A DNA stretch of 23,935 nt from Alphaproteobacteria bacterium UBA4588 (GTDB lineage Bacteria; Pseudomonadota; Alphaproteobacteria; Puniceispirillales; Puniceispirillaceae): positions 6,613-30,547 of the forward strand of contig DGJU01000019.1 of the NCBI GenBank assembly GCA_002387605.1, given 5' to 3'. Below the pieces are notes generated by a model. That model saw only the letters and a program-made list of their open reading frames with translations, had not been told where the DNA came from and did no database searches. Position numbers and translations under genes: made by a program. Below are positions 1-7,156 of the stretch, one piece after another (the first letter of the stretch is position 1; each line of letters begins with the position of its first letter).

Positions 1-581
1 GTATTGGAATCGTCTGGGTTAAAGGCATAACCATCAGAAAACGCGGCTCTTTCGGTGACCACATCTGCTTCCGCAGGAACGTTCACCCCAAGCTCAATCA
101 ATCCTGTCGCTTGCGGCGCGCCCGATGTAACGGGCAGTTGCAGCGGAACAGCACTATTCAAATCTTTGGCTGTAACAGACCCATCAGTGTTCACAGGGTA
201 TGTGAGAAGATACTGGCCGGCGGAATCAACAACATATCTGTCGTTATTAACATTCAAAGAACCGTTCCGCGTATAAACTGTCTGAGTTGATGTCAGTGAC
301 GGCTTCAATGCAAAGAAACCCTGTCCAGAAATCGCAAGGTCAAGCGCGTTCAAGGACGCCGCAATATTACCCTGCGTGAACTGCTGCTTAACACCTTTCA
401 GGATAGTACCAGAACCAATAGAAGAGGATGCGTTCTGCAAAGGTGATGTTGCGAAGATATCACCGAATTCAGCTCTACTTCTTTTAAAGCCGGTGGTTCC
501 CACGTTAGCAATGTTGTTCGAGGTGGCCGAAATATCTGCCGAAGAACCATTCAAACCGGTAAGAGCTGTGTAGAATGACAT
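1..581 (-). CDS. flgE: Flagellar hook protein FlgE, N-terminal part (cut by window edge)
   Basis: The reverse strand reads from an ATG at 581 to the window edge with no stop, giving about 193 residues. It begins MSFYTALTGLNGSSADISAT, the rod/hook-family N-terminal helix, followed by a SNNIANVGTTGFKRSRAEF segment and the conserved block ending ALDLAISGQGFFAL. Family knowledge: FlgE polymerises into the flexible hook outside the outer membrane after export by the flagellar type III apparatus and is capped by FlgD. The preceding sequence GGAGAGATAAAAA gives a good ribosome site and matches the one before flgD. The gene follows flgD after a 91-bp gap that carries its own sigma-54 promoter. The C-terminal part is outside the window, so hook length and late motifs cannot be judged. 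FlgE is preferred over FlgF/FlgG because of its position directly after flgD. Confidence 0.93.
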   Translation of the reverse strand, partial: MSFYTALTGLNGSSADISATSNNIANVGTTGFKRSRAEFGDIFATSPLQNASSSIGSGTILKGVKQQFTQGNIAASLNALDLAISGQGFFALKPSLTSTQTVYTRNGSLNVNNDRYVVDSAGQYLLTYPVNTDGSVTAKDLNSAVPLQLPVTSGAPQATGLIELGVNVPAEADVVTERAAFSDGYAFNPDDSN

Positions 582-667
582 TTTTTATCTCTCCAAAGAT
601 AGGAAATTTATTCAAACTTAAGTCAGGGTAAATCCTGAAGACCAAACGCGTATTCAAAGAATAGAGA

Positions 668-682
668 GCAACTTATGTGCCA
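668..682 (-). promoter_or_regulatory. Sigma-54 promoter for flgE, overlapping the flgD stop codon
   Basis: On the minus strand this reads TGGCAC-ATAAG-TTGC, an exact -24/-12 match with GG and GC 12 bp apart. The predicted transcription start is near 656, leaving a leader of about 75 nt before the flgE ATG at 581. The element overlaps the flgD stop codon (675-673), so the last codons of flgD double as promoter. It would let the hook gene be transcribed at a higher rate than flgBCD. Confidence 0.85.
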
Positions 683-1371
683 GAACCGCGACGGAACTGA
701 ACAACCTCATTCGCATTGATATCGCCATACCCCTTAACATCCAGAACAACGCCTTCAGCATTGCCTGTTGAGGCTGCCAGAACTTCACCGAAGACTGAGG
801 CTGAAACCCCTTGCAGGCCTTTACCTTGGTCTGCAAAAGCCTCAACTTTGATATAATCATGAGAGGCAAGAACGTCTTGCGGAATATCTTCCCAAGAAAA
901 TCCGGAAAGTCCTGATGGCATCGCGCCCATTTCTTCAATATGCAGCAATTCCCCCTCTGGCGATGAGAAGGCAATATTTGTCATGCCCGATGCGACAGGC
1001 AGGTCAACCACCCCATGAACAGACCCATCAGTATCCGGATAAGCCTGATTGCCAGGAACAAGTACCGAATTACCAAGCATGGTCGTTGCCGTTGCGATGC
1101 GGAACTCAGAAATCTGAGACGATATGCCTTTAAGTGACTCGCCGACCTCGGCGATACCCGTCACTGTTGAGAACTGGGCCATCTGAGCAATAAACTCAGC
1201 ATTCTCCATTGGGGCGAAGGGATCCTGATTTTGGAGCTGAGTTGTCATCAGCTTCAAAAAATCTTCCTGCCCTAATTCCCGACCATTGGCACGCTTGTCC
1301 TCAACCGGTGGTTTAATTCCGATTTTGTCCAAAATTGCATTCAATGACTGATTATTTTCAACCGAGCTCAT
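673..1371 (-). CDS. flgD: Flagellar hook assembly scaffold FlgD
   Basis: A 232-aa protein with the FlgD N-terminal signature: around residues 34-72 it contains LGQEDFLKLMTTQLQNQDP followed by ENAEFIAQMAQFSTVTGI. FlgD caps the growing hook and is discarded when the hook is complete. The C-terminal half (about residues 95-225) fits the FlgD Tudor-like and FnIII-like region. It lies third in a flgB-flgC-flgD-flgE order, 27 bp after flgC. The ribosome site GGGAGAT stands just upstream of the ATG. Its 3' end holds the sigma-54 promoter of flgE. Length is normal for the family. Confidence 0.95.
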   Translation of the reverse strand: MSSVENNQSLNAILDKIGIKPPVEDKRANGRELGQEDFLKLMTTQLQNQDPFAPMENAEFIAQMAQFSTVTGIAEVGESLKGISSQISEFRIATATTMLGNSVLVPGNQAYPDTDGSVHGVVDLPVASGMTNIAFSSPEGELLHIEEMGAMPSGLSGFSWEDIPQDVLASHDYIKVEAFADQGKGLQGVSASVFGEVLAASTGNAEGVVLDVKGYGDINANEVVQFRRGSGT

Positions 1372-1398
1372 TTTTTATCTCCCGCGATACGTTAATCG

Positions 1399-1815
1399 CT
1401 ATTTGCCCATATTAATGGTGCGCATCATGAGTGATCTCATTGTTGAGACCACTTCGATATTATTCTGGTACTGGCGAGACGCTTCGAGCATCTCCACCAT
1501 TTCTTCGTTTTCATCTACAGCTGCCCGGAACACATATCCTTCTAGATCTGAGTCCGGATGAGACGGCATATAAACCCGCTCAGGCTCCCGTGTCGTTTCC
1601 TTCACATCAACAGCATCAACAGTCGACAGACCGGTGCGTTTCAATGCATCAGCAAATTTTGTCTCAAAAACCGGCTTTAAGGCGCGGAATGCATTCTCTT
1701 TATTGCCTGAAACAGCGCCTGCATTCGCAAGATTACTAGCAACCGTGTTCAAGCGGACCATTTGTGCGGCCATTGAGCGACCAGCAACATCAAAGATATT
1801 TCTAATCTCTGCCAT
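1399..1815 (-). CDS. flgC: Flagellar proximal rod protein FlgC
   Basis: A 138-aa rod protein. The N-terminal helix contains DVAGRSMAAQMVRLNTVASN followed by LANAGA, the rod-family pattern. The C-terminal end, from about residue 110, reads MLEASRQYQNNIEVVSTMRS, typical of FlgC. FlgC forms part of the proximal rod that crosses the periplasm and is exported by the flagellar type III system. It lies 10 bp after flgB, with an AGGAG ribosome site 8 nt before the ATG. Size is normal (FlgC is usually 130-150 aa). Confidence 0.95.
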   Translation of the reverse strand: MAEIRNIFDVAGRSMAAQMVRLNTVASNLANAGAVSGNKENAFRALKPVFETKFADALKRTGLSTVDAVDVKETTREPERVYMPSHPDSDLEGYVFRAAVDENEEMVEMLEASRQYQNNIEVVSTMRSLMMRTINMGK

Positions 1816-1825
1816 TTACTAACTC

Positions 1826-2212
1826 CTACTCGCCCCGAATGGCGGACATCAACCCGGTGATACGACCATTCAAAAACTGTAATGTCGTCTGATAGCGCAT
1901 CACATTTTCTGAAAATTCCATTTGCTCTACCCCCATTTCAACCGTGTTTCCGTCAAGTGATGGGTTAATAGGATCGCGATACATCATCTTTTCCGAACCC
2001 GGTGCAACATTTGTTGGAAAATGCTGCTGATCAGTTGTTTGCAAGGGACCTTGTTTGATTTGACGCCGTATTTCAGTGTCAAAATCTAGGTCACGAGCCT
2101 TAAAATTGGGTGTAGCCGCATTTGCAATGTTAGACGCAAGCACTTCATTCCGGCGCGAACGCAACCGAAGTGCTTGTCCATAAAAATCAAGATGACTACT
2201 GATTTTATTCAT
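1826..2212 (-). CDS. flgB: Flagellar proximal rod protein FlgB
   Basis: A 128-aa rod protein from the ATG at 2212, beginning MNKISSHLDFYGQALRLRSR and continuing NEVLASNIANAATPNFKARD, the FlgB signature. An upstream in-frame start at 2269 would add 19 residues with no family counterpart, so 2212 is preferred although its ribosome site is weak (GTGAAAAA). FlgB joins the rod base to the MS-ring and export apparatus. It is the first gene of the leftward flgBCD(E) operon. A sigma-54 promoter lies about 83 bp upstream of the start codon. Confidence 0.94.
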   Translation of the reverse strand: MNKISSHLDFYGQALRLRSRRNEVLASNIANAATPNFKARDLDFDTEIRRQIKQGPLQTTDQQHFPTNVAPGSEKMMYRDPINPSLDGNTVEMGVEQMEFSENVMRYQTTLQFLNGRITGLMSAIRGE

Positions 2213-2281
2213 TTTTTCACACGCAAAACGAGCAAGTGCCCCTAAAAAAAACTTATGATAACTGCGCAAAACAGCTCTAGT

Positions 2282-2296
2282 TGGTGTAAAATTTGC
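2282..2296 (+). promoter_or_regulatory. Candidate sigma-54 promoter for the acidic protein gene, sharing its -12 element with the flgB promoter
   Basis: The plus strand reads TGGTGT-AAAAT-TTGC, with GG at 2283-2284 and GC at 2295-2296. The GG, the TTGC and the spacing match sigma-54, but the CAC part is replaced by TGT. The predicted start near 2308 leaves a leader of about 37 nt before the ATG at 2345. The GC dinucleotide is the same base pair step used by the opposite flgB promoter. Confidence 0.5.
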
Positions 2297-2309
2297 AAAA
2301 TGAATGCCA
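2295..2309 (-). promoter_or_regulatory. Sigma-54 promoter for flgBCD
   Basis: The minus strand reads TGGCAT-TCATT-TTGC, with GG at 2308-2307 and GC at 2296-2295, the exact 12-bp sigma-54 spacing. The predicted start is near 2283, about 70 nt before the flgB ATG. The -12 half lies in the palindrome TTTGCAAA (2292-2299), which also forms the -12 half of a weaker rightward promoter. Confidence 0.82.
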
Positions 2310-2344
2310 AATAGTAGAATATTATAGATTGGCGGAGAAAAAAA

Positions 2345-3133
2345 ATGACAGCAGCGTCACTTAATCAGCGTAACAAGCCAAGACAGTCTCTCTATCTTTC
2401 AGATGAAACAGTGCGCGTTCGCGACGCTCTTATCGATAAATTCAGTGATAAATCCCTTGAAGAATTAAATGATTTTATTTCGAAGGCGCTGGAGACTGAG
2501 CAGGATGAGGCCAAGAGATTGGGTGTTCTGGCGGCGCGTCTCTATATTCTGCGCATGCGTATCAGTAATTTATCAGCCTTTAATAATGACCCTACTATGA
2601 CAGACATTCCAAGTCTGACGACACGCGACTTGGTGGGGGACCGCCCAGAGCCTGCAGAGGTTGAAGATATCGAGGCTGTTGATGATGAGTTTGACCCCGA
2701 TAATTTTGACGAATGGACAGAGCTCCGTATTATTGAAGATGGGGAGGTTAATGGCGTACGCTTTCCAAAAGACGCTATTATCACTGTTGGTCCATTTGAT
2801 GCCTATCGCCTGCTTAAAACGGGACATGCAGCCTATGCAACACCGGCTGAAACAACTGATGAGACCAGTCAAAGTGATGGCGATGCAACAGATATAGAAC
2901 AGATAGATGAAGAATTGAGCATGTTATCATCTGATGATGAAGACATAAGTGCCGAAATAGAGTCAGAACGCGCAGCAGATGAGATGGTAGATGCCGCTTC
3001 AGCGGAAGATACCCCCTCAATAGAGGCTGATGCATCAGATGATGACATGACTGATGACGTTACAACTGATGACGAACCATCTGATGATGATACAGGCACA
3101 GAAGAAGGTATTGACCCATTTGCAAACCGCTAA
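2345..3133 (+). CDS. Acidic protein of unknown function, divergent from flgB
   Basis: I do not recognise this 262-aa protein. Residues 1-80 are mixed-charge and helical and include a Leu/Arg-rich stretch (LGVLAARLYILRMRISNLSA). Residues 122-163 form a small compact block containing WTELRIIEDGEVNGVRFPKD, then a GPFDAYRLLKTGHA segment. This vaguely recalls small SH3-like or phage-type domains, but I cannot assign it. From about residue 165 to the end it is very rich in Asp, Glu and Ser and is probably disordered. There is no signal peptide or membrane segment. The start is supported by GGAG 8 nt upstream. A candidate sigma-54 promoter and the divergent flgB operon suggest a flagellar role. The downstream lipoprotein gene follows after 7 bp. 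Confidence 0.7.
   Translation: MTAASLNQRNKPRQSLYLSDETVRVRDALIDKFSDKSLEELNDFISKALETEQDEAKRLGVLAARLYILRMRISNLSAFNNDPTMTDIPSLTTRDLVGDRPEPAEVEDIEAVDDEFDPDNFDEWTELRIIEDGEVNGVRFPKDAIITVGPFDAYRLLKTGHAAYATPAETTDETSQSDGDATDIEQIDEELSMLSSDDEDISAEIESERAADEMVDAASAEDTPSIEADASDDDMTDDVTTDDEPSDDDTGTEEGIDPFANR
2926..3092 (+). repeat. GATGA-type low-complexity tract inside the acidic gene
   Basis: This stretch has many short imperfect repeats of GATGA and CTGATGA, encoding runs of Asp, Ser and Glu such as SDDDMTDDVTTDD. It lies wholly within the acidic gene and is the likely source of its acidic tail. The copies are irregular, so it is not a clean tandem repeat. Confidence 0.6.
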
Positions 3134-3140
3134 AAACAAC

Positions 3141-3482
3141 ATGACACATATTGCGACAACTGCAGGGATTATCTGTCTAAGCCTGAGCCTGTCAGCGTGC
3201 CTTGATTTCGAGCGGTTTCGTCATGAAAAATATACTTGTTCGGCATATAGTCTTGATATTGAGGATATTATTATTCGCAACGCAAAGGCCGGCGAGACAG
3301 TTACTATTTCAGGATTTCAGCGTAATCGTGAAGGTCTCATCATAAGCATTTCAGATGATACTGCTGTGATTGAAACGGGCGATCTGAAGTTATTTATCGA
3401 CAGAAAAAAAGGCTCTGTTTCTGCGCTAAACGGCAATCGTTATAGACACCTGAAGTGCAAACAAACAATTTTTACTATTTAA
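3141..3482 (+). CDS. Small putative lipoprotein, unknown function
   Basis: A 113-aa protein from the ATG at 3141. The N-terminus is MTHIATTAGIICLSLSLSAC, a short hydrophobic signal ending in the lipobox LSAC with Cys20 as the lipidation site. The frame stays open upstream to 3054, but that extension would bury the lipobox at residue 49 and overlap the previous gene, so 3141 is preferred. The mature part (about 93 aa) looks like a small beta-rich domain: TVTISGFQRNREGLIISISD, then TGDLKLFIDRKKG. It starts 7 bp after the acidic gene and is probably co-transcribed. There is no strong ribosome site, so translational coupling is likely. Family unknown; a periplasmic or outer-membrane accessory of the flagellum is possible from context only. 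Confidence 0.72.
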   Translation: MTHIATTAGIICLSLSLSACLDFERFRHEKYTCSAYSLDIEDIIIRNAKAGETVTISGFQRNREGLIISISDDTAVIETGDLKLFIDRKKGSVSALNGNRYRHLKCKQTIFTI

Positions 3483-3493
3483 GAAAACAAATG

Positions 3494-3925
3494 CTAGCGG
3501 GCTGTGCGACTATGGAAGGTTGCAATGGCTTCTGCTTCCTCTTCTGATAAATTAGTCGACAGCATGATCTCGGATGCTGACGCACCTTCCCTAGCAAGGT
3601 CAATCGCTTTGCTGACCTGACTTTGTTCACCAAACCCATCTGCCAGGCGCGTCATTTCCTGCCGGATTCTATCCTCGGCATCGGCAATATGTTTCTGTTT
3701 TGCGTCAATATCAGCAAGCTTCAAATTTATCGCATCAAGTGAATTAGTCACACGAACTAGTATCGTTTCAACGTCACTATAAGTAGCATTCAAACGGTTT
3801 AGCTTGGCGGCTGTCTTTTTCTGCAAGCTATTCAGCATGAAAATGACGGCTGCCAACAGCAACAGGAGAACTCCTGCATAGCCAAAATTTGAGATGAATA
3901 CTGGAACTGACACAGCGAATACCAC
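3494..3925 (-). CDS. DUF2802-like membrane-anchored coiled-coil protein
   Basis: A 143-aa protein with one N-terminal membrane segment (about residues 12-32, GYAGVLLLLLAAVIFMLNSL), a coiled-coil middle (about 40-100), and a C-terminal block AIDLAREGASASEIMLSTNL followed by SEEEAEAIATFH. That block matches my memory of DUF2802, a helix-turn-helix-like segment found in small membrane proteins of polar flagellar clusters, for example after cheW in Pseudomonas. Function is unknown. The start is uncertain: an in-frame TAG lies just upstream, and the first possible starts are GTG codons at 3925 and 3913 without a clear ribosome site. It converges with the lipoprotein gene (11-bp gap). No sigma-54 element was found in the 135 bp upstream. 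Confidence 0.7.
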   Translation of the reverse strand: MVFAVSVPVFISNFGYAGVLLLLLAAVIFMLNSLQKKTAAKLNRLNATYSDVETILVRVTNSLDAINLKLADIDAKQKHIADAEDRIRQEMTRLADGFGEQSQVSKAIDLAREGASASEIMLSTNLSEEEAEAIATFHSRTAR

Positions 3926-4060
3926 ACTTTGCTAACACATATATGAGCCCTGCTAGTGCTCCATTCTGGAAGATACACTAAACGACTGGACCGTCTCATT
4001 GTCTCTTTCTAGCGCGCTGGTGTCAACAAAGCCCGCGCATCAGAAAAAATTCGGCGAAGA

Positions 4061-4360
4061 TTACATTCCGCGGCCATGTTTTTCATTCATATAGGTATTT
4101 AAATCACCAACAATTGTTGCATTACGCTGAGCTGTCTGCTCAAGAAGCGTAAGCGTTTTTAAGATCGCCGTAAGACGGTCTTTAACCTCAGGATCTGGGG
4201 ACTGCAATGCGAGTAGTTCTGGTTGGTGATGAGAGAACCACTGTTCAAAATCCTGTGAAGCAGACGAAAATTCAGAAGCATTATTTAGACACAACAAAGC
4301 ACTGCCCAACTTTTGCTCGGCAGCATCTAACAAAATATTTATGGGAGTGAATGCAGACAT
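4061..4360 (-). CDS. flgN: FlgN-like flagellar export chaperone (tentative)
   Basis: A 99-aa, mostly helical protein with no signal or membrane segment, beginning MSAFTPINILLDAAEQKLGS and with a C-terminal helix ILKTLTLLEQTAQRNATIVG. FlgN is a helical cytoplasmic chaperone that escorts the hook-filament junction proteins FlgK and FlgL to the export gate. The assignment rests mainly on order (flgA-flgM-this gene, as in many proteobacteria), the helical make-up and a plausible C-terminal helix. At 99 aa it is shorter than the usual 140 or so. GGAGAC 5 nt before the ATG supports the start. The gap after flgM is 28 bp, so it is probably in the same operon. Confidence 0.5.
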   Translation of the reverse strand: MSAFTPINILLDAAEQKLGSALLCLNNASEFSSASQDFEQWFSHHQPELLALQSPDPEVKDRLTAILKTLTLLEQTAQRNATIVGDLNTYMNEKHGRGM

Positions 4361-4388
4361 AACAGTCTCCTATCTGAAAACTGTTTAT

Positions 4389-4691
4389 CTAGCTCTTCAA
4401 CTCCCGATATGCATTCATCAAAGCCTCTGATACCAGATCAATATCAATTGGATACTTTCCTTTTTGGATTGCATCTTTTATCTGATTGACCTTATCGAAA
4501 TCTACAGGCGCAGCTGATGCAAGATCTTTTGCAACGAGAGATATTTCTGCTGATTTAAGTTCAACAGTATCTAACTCCGCTGCAGCGGGTGCTTGCAACA
4601 TTGCACGCGTTTTTTCGGCTGCGTCCTTTACTGATGGACGCACCTTCTGTGTATCAATAAGACTGATGGCGCTTTTAATGCTATCAACCAT
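4389..4691 (-). CDS. flgM: Anti-sigma-28 factor FlgM
   Basis: A 100-aa protein whose C-terminal half, from about residue 66, reads KVNQIKDAIQKGKYPIDIDL followed by VSEALMNAYREL. This is the FlgM sigma-28-binding region (pattern KV..IK.AI..G.Y.ID....A..L). FlgM holds FliA inactive until the hook-basal body is complete, then leaves through the flagellar export channel. The ribosome site AGGAGG is formed by the last two Arg codons of flgA, so translation is coupled to flgA. Its target, FliA, is encoded at 12365-13084 in this window. Confidence 0.9.
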   Translation of the reverse strand: MVDSIKSAISLIDTQKVRPSVKDAAEKTRAMLQAPAAAELDTVELKSAEISLVAKDLASAAPVDFDKVNQIKDAIQKGKYPIDIDLVSEALMNAYRELKS

Positions 4692-4693
4692 AA

Positions 4694-5500
4694 TTACCTC
4701 CTAACAGGTTTGTAAACGACACGATAATCTGACATGTTAGCTCCGATTAATATTTTTTTTTCGGAAACCACCCTACCTTCAACTTCTCTCTTACTTTTTG
4801 TATTCAAGATTCGTGCCGTGTCGCCCAGTTGGGCATCACTAAGAGCGATTCCTTCACTTAAAACCTGAATAGGTCCGATCTTATGTTCTATCGTAACTTT
4901 CTGGCCCGCGCGTATTGCCCAAATCAGCTCTAACTGCCGTGCCTCAACAACTCGGTCTATTCCCAGATTCTGGGTTGCTTTGCGGGCAACTACATCTTCA
5001 ATGCGTTTAAAATAATGTTTAGATGTTTTTGGTGAAACTGGCGCTAATTTTACATCATCAGCGGTAATAAGCGTCCCTTTTTTCACGCTACGGGTCATTG
5101 TAACAACCATAATTGGTTTTGGCTTAGCCTTGATGCTGGGCTGAGAATTAGTTTGCACAGTGTGTCTTTGAGCTGCACGAATAATAGTCTTGGCGATTCG
5201 GGTTCTGACAGCGATATTCCATCCATCCTGGTCTGGACATTTTACGGTCACGGTGCGGAAACTTCCCTGCAGCGGCATAATATCTAGCGAAGCATCACAC
5301 GCACGAAACCGGCGCCCATCATCAAGAGATGGTTTTGCTGCCAAGCCTTGTTCTGCCAGAACATCTATAATGTTCTGATTGATATCTTTGCCATAAACAA
5401 ATTTAGGGGCGTCACCGGCTGTACCAGTAGCGTTTGCCCCGCCTGCTAACCCGCATAACAGGCTCACACAAAATAGGAATGAAAAAGTCAGCCGGCTCAT
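4694..5500 (-). CDS. flgA: Flagellar P-ring assembly chaperone FlgA
   Basis: A 268-aa periplasmic protein. The ATG at 5500 (GGTGGATGAT just upstream) begins MSRLTFSFLFCVSLLCGLAG, a signal peptide probably cleaved after ANA. A longer frame back to 5569 would place the signal 23 residues in, so 5500 is preferred. The C-terminal half holds the SAF/ChapFlgA domain: RSVKKGTLITADDVKLAPVS, then an RIEDVVARKATQNLGIDRVV segment, then GDTARILNTKSKREVEGRVV. FlgA helps FlgI form the P-ring around the rod in the periplasm. The gene starts 1 nt after the LysM gene stop and ends 2 nt before flgM. The cysteine-containing N-terminal domain (about 60-100) also fits the family. Confidence 0.92.
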   Translation of the reverse strand: MSRLTFSFLFCVSLLCGLAGGANATGTAGDAPKFVYGKDINQNIIDVLAEQGLAAKPSLDDGRRFRACDASLDIMPLQGSFRTVTVKCPDQDGWNIAVRTRIAKTIIRAAQRHTVQTNSQPSIKAKPKPIMVVTMTRSVKKGTLITADDVKLAPVSPKTSKHYFKRIEDVVARKATQNLGIDRVVEARQLELIWAIRAGQKVTIEHKIGPIQVLSEGIALSDAQLGDTARILNTKSKREVEGRVVSEKKILIGANMSDYRVVYKPVRR

Positions 5501-5501
5501 A

Positions 5502-5963
5502 TCATCCACCAAAGAAGAAAATTTCGTTTCTAACATAACCATCACTACCAGACGATGTGTCAGACCCATGCGTGTTCCCGCCTCCCGTAATCATTGCCCG
5601 AATATCATTTAAGGACGGCAGATGAAGGGTTTTACCTGCATAGAGATAATTAGGGTTACTGCGCACAAATGCATTTTTATTACGGCGCAAAATTGCCATC
5701 TGAACAAAGGTCGCATCCATACCGCTACCACCATAATAGTTAGCAATGATGTGGCTTAGCGTTTCATCGGGGCGTACTTTATGTTTTGTGCCATAACCTG
5801 GATCCATCCGGAAGGGATGGGTGTTACTATCATCTGTTTCACCTGACCCACCAGTGGCATTGCGATATTCAAGGACAACAATGGCTTCTGCATTGACCGC
5901 AAGCGGCAGGCACATGAGGGCGGTAAAAAGAATAGCTGCAAAAAGAGCGAGATATTTTTCCAT
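5502..5963 (-). CDS. Secreted LysM-type peptidoglycan-binding protein within the flgP-flgT-flgA operon
   Basis: A 153-aa protein. The ATG at 5963 overlaps the flgT stop (TGATG), with AGGAG just upstream; a TTG one codon earlier is less likely. The signal peptide is MEKYLALFAAILFTALMCLP to about residue 25 (VNAEA). Around residues 59-113 there is a LysM/FimV-like segment: KHKVRPDETLSHIIANYYGG, then NPNYLYAGKTLHLPS. The C-terminal tail is Gly/Ser-rich and ends NEIFFFGG. LysM folds bind peptidoglycan. Its place between flgT and flgA suggests a peptidoglycan-anchored piece of the H-ring or P-ring assembly. Vibrio instead has flgO next to flgP and flgT, so functional replacement of FlgO is possible but unproven. 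Confidence 0.8.
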   Translation of the reverse strand: MEKYLALFAAILFTALMCLPLAVNAEAIVVLEYRNATGGSGETDDSNTHPFRMDPGYGTKHKVRPDETLSHIIANYYGGSGMDATFVQMAILRRNKNAFVRSNPNYLYAGKTLHLPSLNDIRAMITGGGNTHGSDTSSGSDGYVRNEIFFFGG

Positions 5964-7126
5964 CAATCAAACTCCTGAAAGGTAACTGTTGCCCCATGCA
6001 GACTTGCAAGGTCATGGCGGCTATCAAGCGGCATTAGGATAGCTGTTGATTCTGATACATCCGTAACATGTAAAATCGTAAGAGGTGTATCATTGCCTTG
6101 CGCGAAGGCAAGCTGCTTGGGCTTAACACCCTGGCGTGCTCCTCTTTTGATCAGTAGCCCGGCTTGAGCTGGCTCAAGTGTTGTCTCGAGCGGTATACAG
6201 CGCATGATGTTTGATAATTTTTTGGCATGCTTTTGCGACTCTTGGGTAACCAGCTTTTGTAATGTCTCACGATTGGTCTTTGTCAAAATAGACAAGGTCC
6301 GGGATAATCTCTTCTCGCCAAGAAAAATACGCGCAGTGTCTGTGACCTGCTTCAGCACGCCCTGCTCACCATAAACAAAGATTTCACTGGTAATATCAAG
6401 CGTGACATACTCGTTTGTTAGAAACATATCACTCTGTTTTTCAGCGCGCAGGGAGATAGAACTATTCACCCCGAAATCGCCATTATACATCCGAGCGCGC
6501 CCTGTTGTAAGAGTGCGATAATCGATTGTGCTTGATGCTTTACTCACACCAGCTTCTTGCTGTGATAAATGACGGATATCCATAACACGTAAATTTGAGT
6601 CAGCAGAAAGCGCCTCTGTTATAACATGCGACATATGTATGGGTGCCTGCGAGAGATAGCCGGGAAGTGCAGGGTCAACAGCCATAAATGGCTTGAATAA
6701 TGTCAAATGGCTTATCGGGCGGCTCTGACATCCTGATTTCTGCCGGTCGCCAACCATCGCTTCGATTGTCAGCTCGTAATGTGTCTCATCAGCAATCTCA
6801 CCAATCACCTTGTAATCCAGAATTTGCGTGATGGGCTTAATCACTGTCATATCTGTAAGAGCGGTTGCTGTATCAACTGACGAAAATCCCTCTATCTTGG
6901 CACCACCTTGCAAGGCGGCATAATATAAGGCGTCTTCAAGAGCGAGCATACGGGCTTCTTCAAGAGCATCCTGATGCTGGATGATAGCGCGCCCGGTTGC
7001 TGTAACCACACGAACCTGCTCTTTCATGCTTCCGTCATCAAGCACAGAAACCCCGCGTGAATGAGCGAGGTGTGTGCCAAAGATGGTGAGAGACACCATC
7101 GAAATGAAGAGCAGAAAATACCGCAT
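5963..7126 (-). CDS. flgT: Flagellar H-ring protein FlgT
   Basis: A 387-aa secreted protein with a signal peptide (MRYFLLFISMVSLTIFGTHL, cleavage near AHS). Residues 40-130 match the FlgT N-terminal domain: VTATGRAIIQHQDALEEARM, then LALEDALYYAALQGGAKIEG, and a cell-wall-side YELTIEAMV strand. The remaining regions fit the FlgT middle and C-terminal domains, with a final beta-rich segment GLLIKRGARQGVKPKQLAFA. Length is close to that of Vibrio FlgT. FlgT forms the H-ring around the L and P rings and is needed there to recruit the T-ring and stators. It is 30 bp after flgP and overlaps the LysM gene by one base, so all three are one transcript. AGGAAT 11 nt before the ATG is a modest ribosome site. 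Confidence 0.82.
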   Translation of the reverse strand: MRYFLLFISMVSLTIFGTHLAHSRGVSVLDDGSMKEQVRVVTATGRAIIQHQDALEEARMLALEDALYYAALQGGAKIEGFSSVDTATALTDMTVIKPITQILDYKVIGEIADETHYELTIEAMVGDRQKSGCQSRPISHLTLFKPFMAVDPALPGYLSQAPIHMSHVITEALSADSNLRVMDIRHLSQQEAGVSKASSTIDYRTLTTGRARMYNGDFGVNSSISLRAEKQSDMFLTNEYVTLDITSEIFVYGEQGVLKQVTDTARIFLGEKRLSRTLSILTKTNRETLQKLVTQESQKHAKKLSNIMRCIPLETTLEPAQAGLLIKRGARQGVKPKQLAFAQGNDTPLTILHVTDVSESTAILMPLDSRHDLASLHGATVTFQEFD

Positions 7127-7156
7127 TATAATTACTATTCCTGTTACAACAGCAGA

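Noticed and set aside
2926..3092. GATGA-rich tract as a CRISPR or tandem-repeat array
   Set aside because: Units are short and irregular with no uniform spacers, and they are explained by Asp/Ser/Glu coding in the acidic gene.
3926..4060. Search for a sigma-54 or sigma-28 promoter for the DUF2802-like gene
   Set aside because: No GG-N10-GC with a TGGC or TTGC half and no sigma-28 -10 box could be found in these 135 bp. Read-through from the flgN side is possible.
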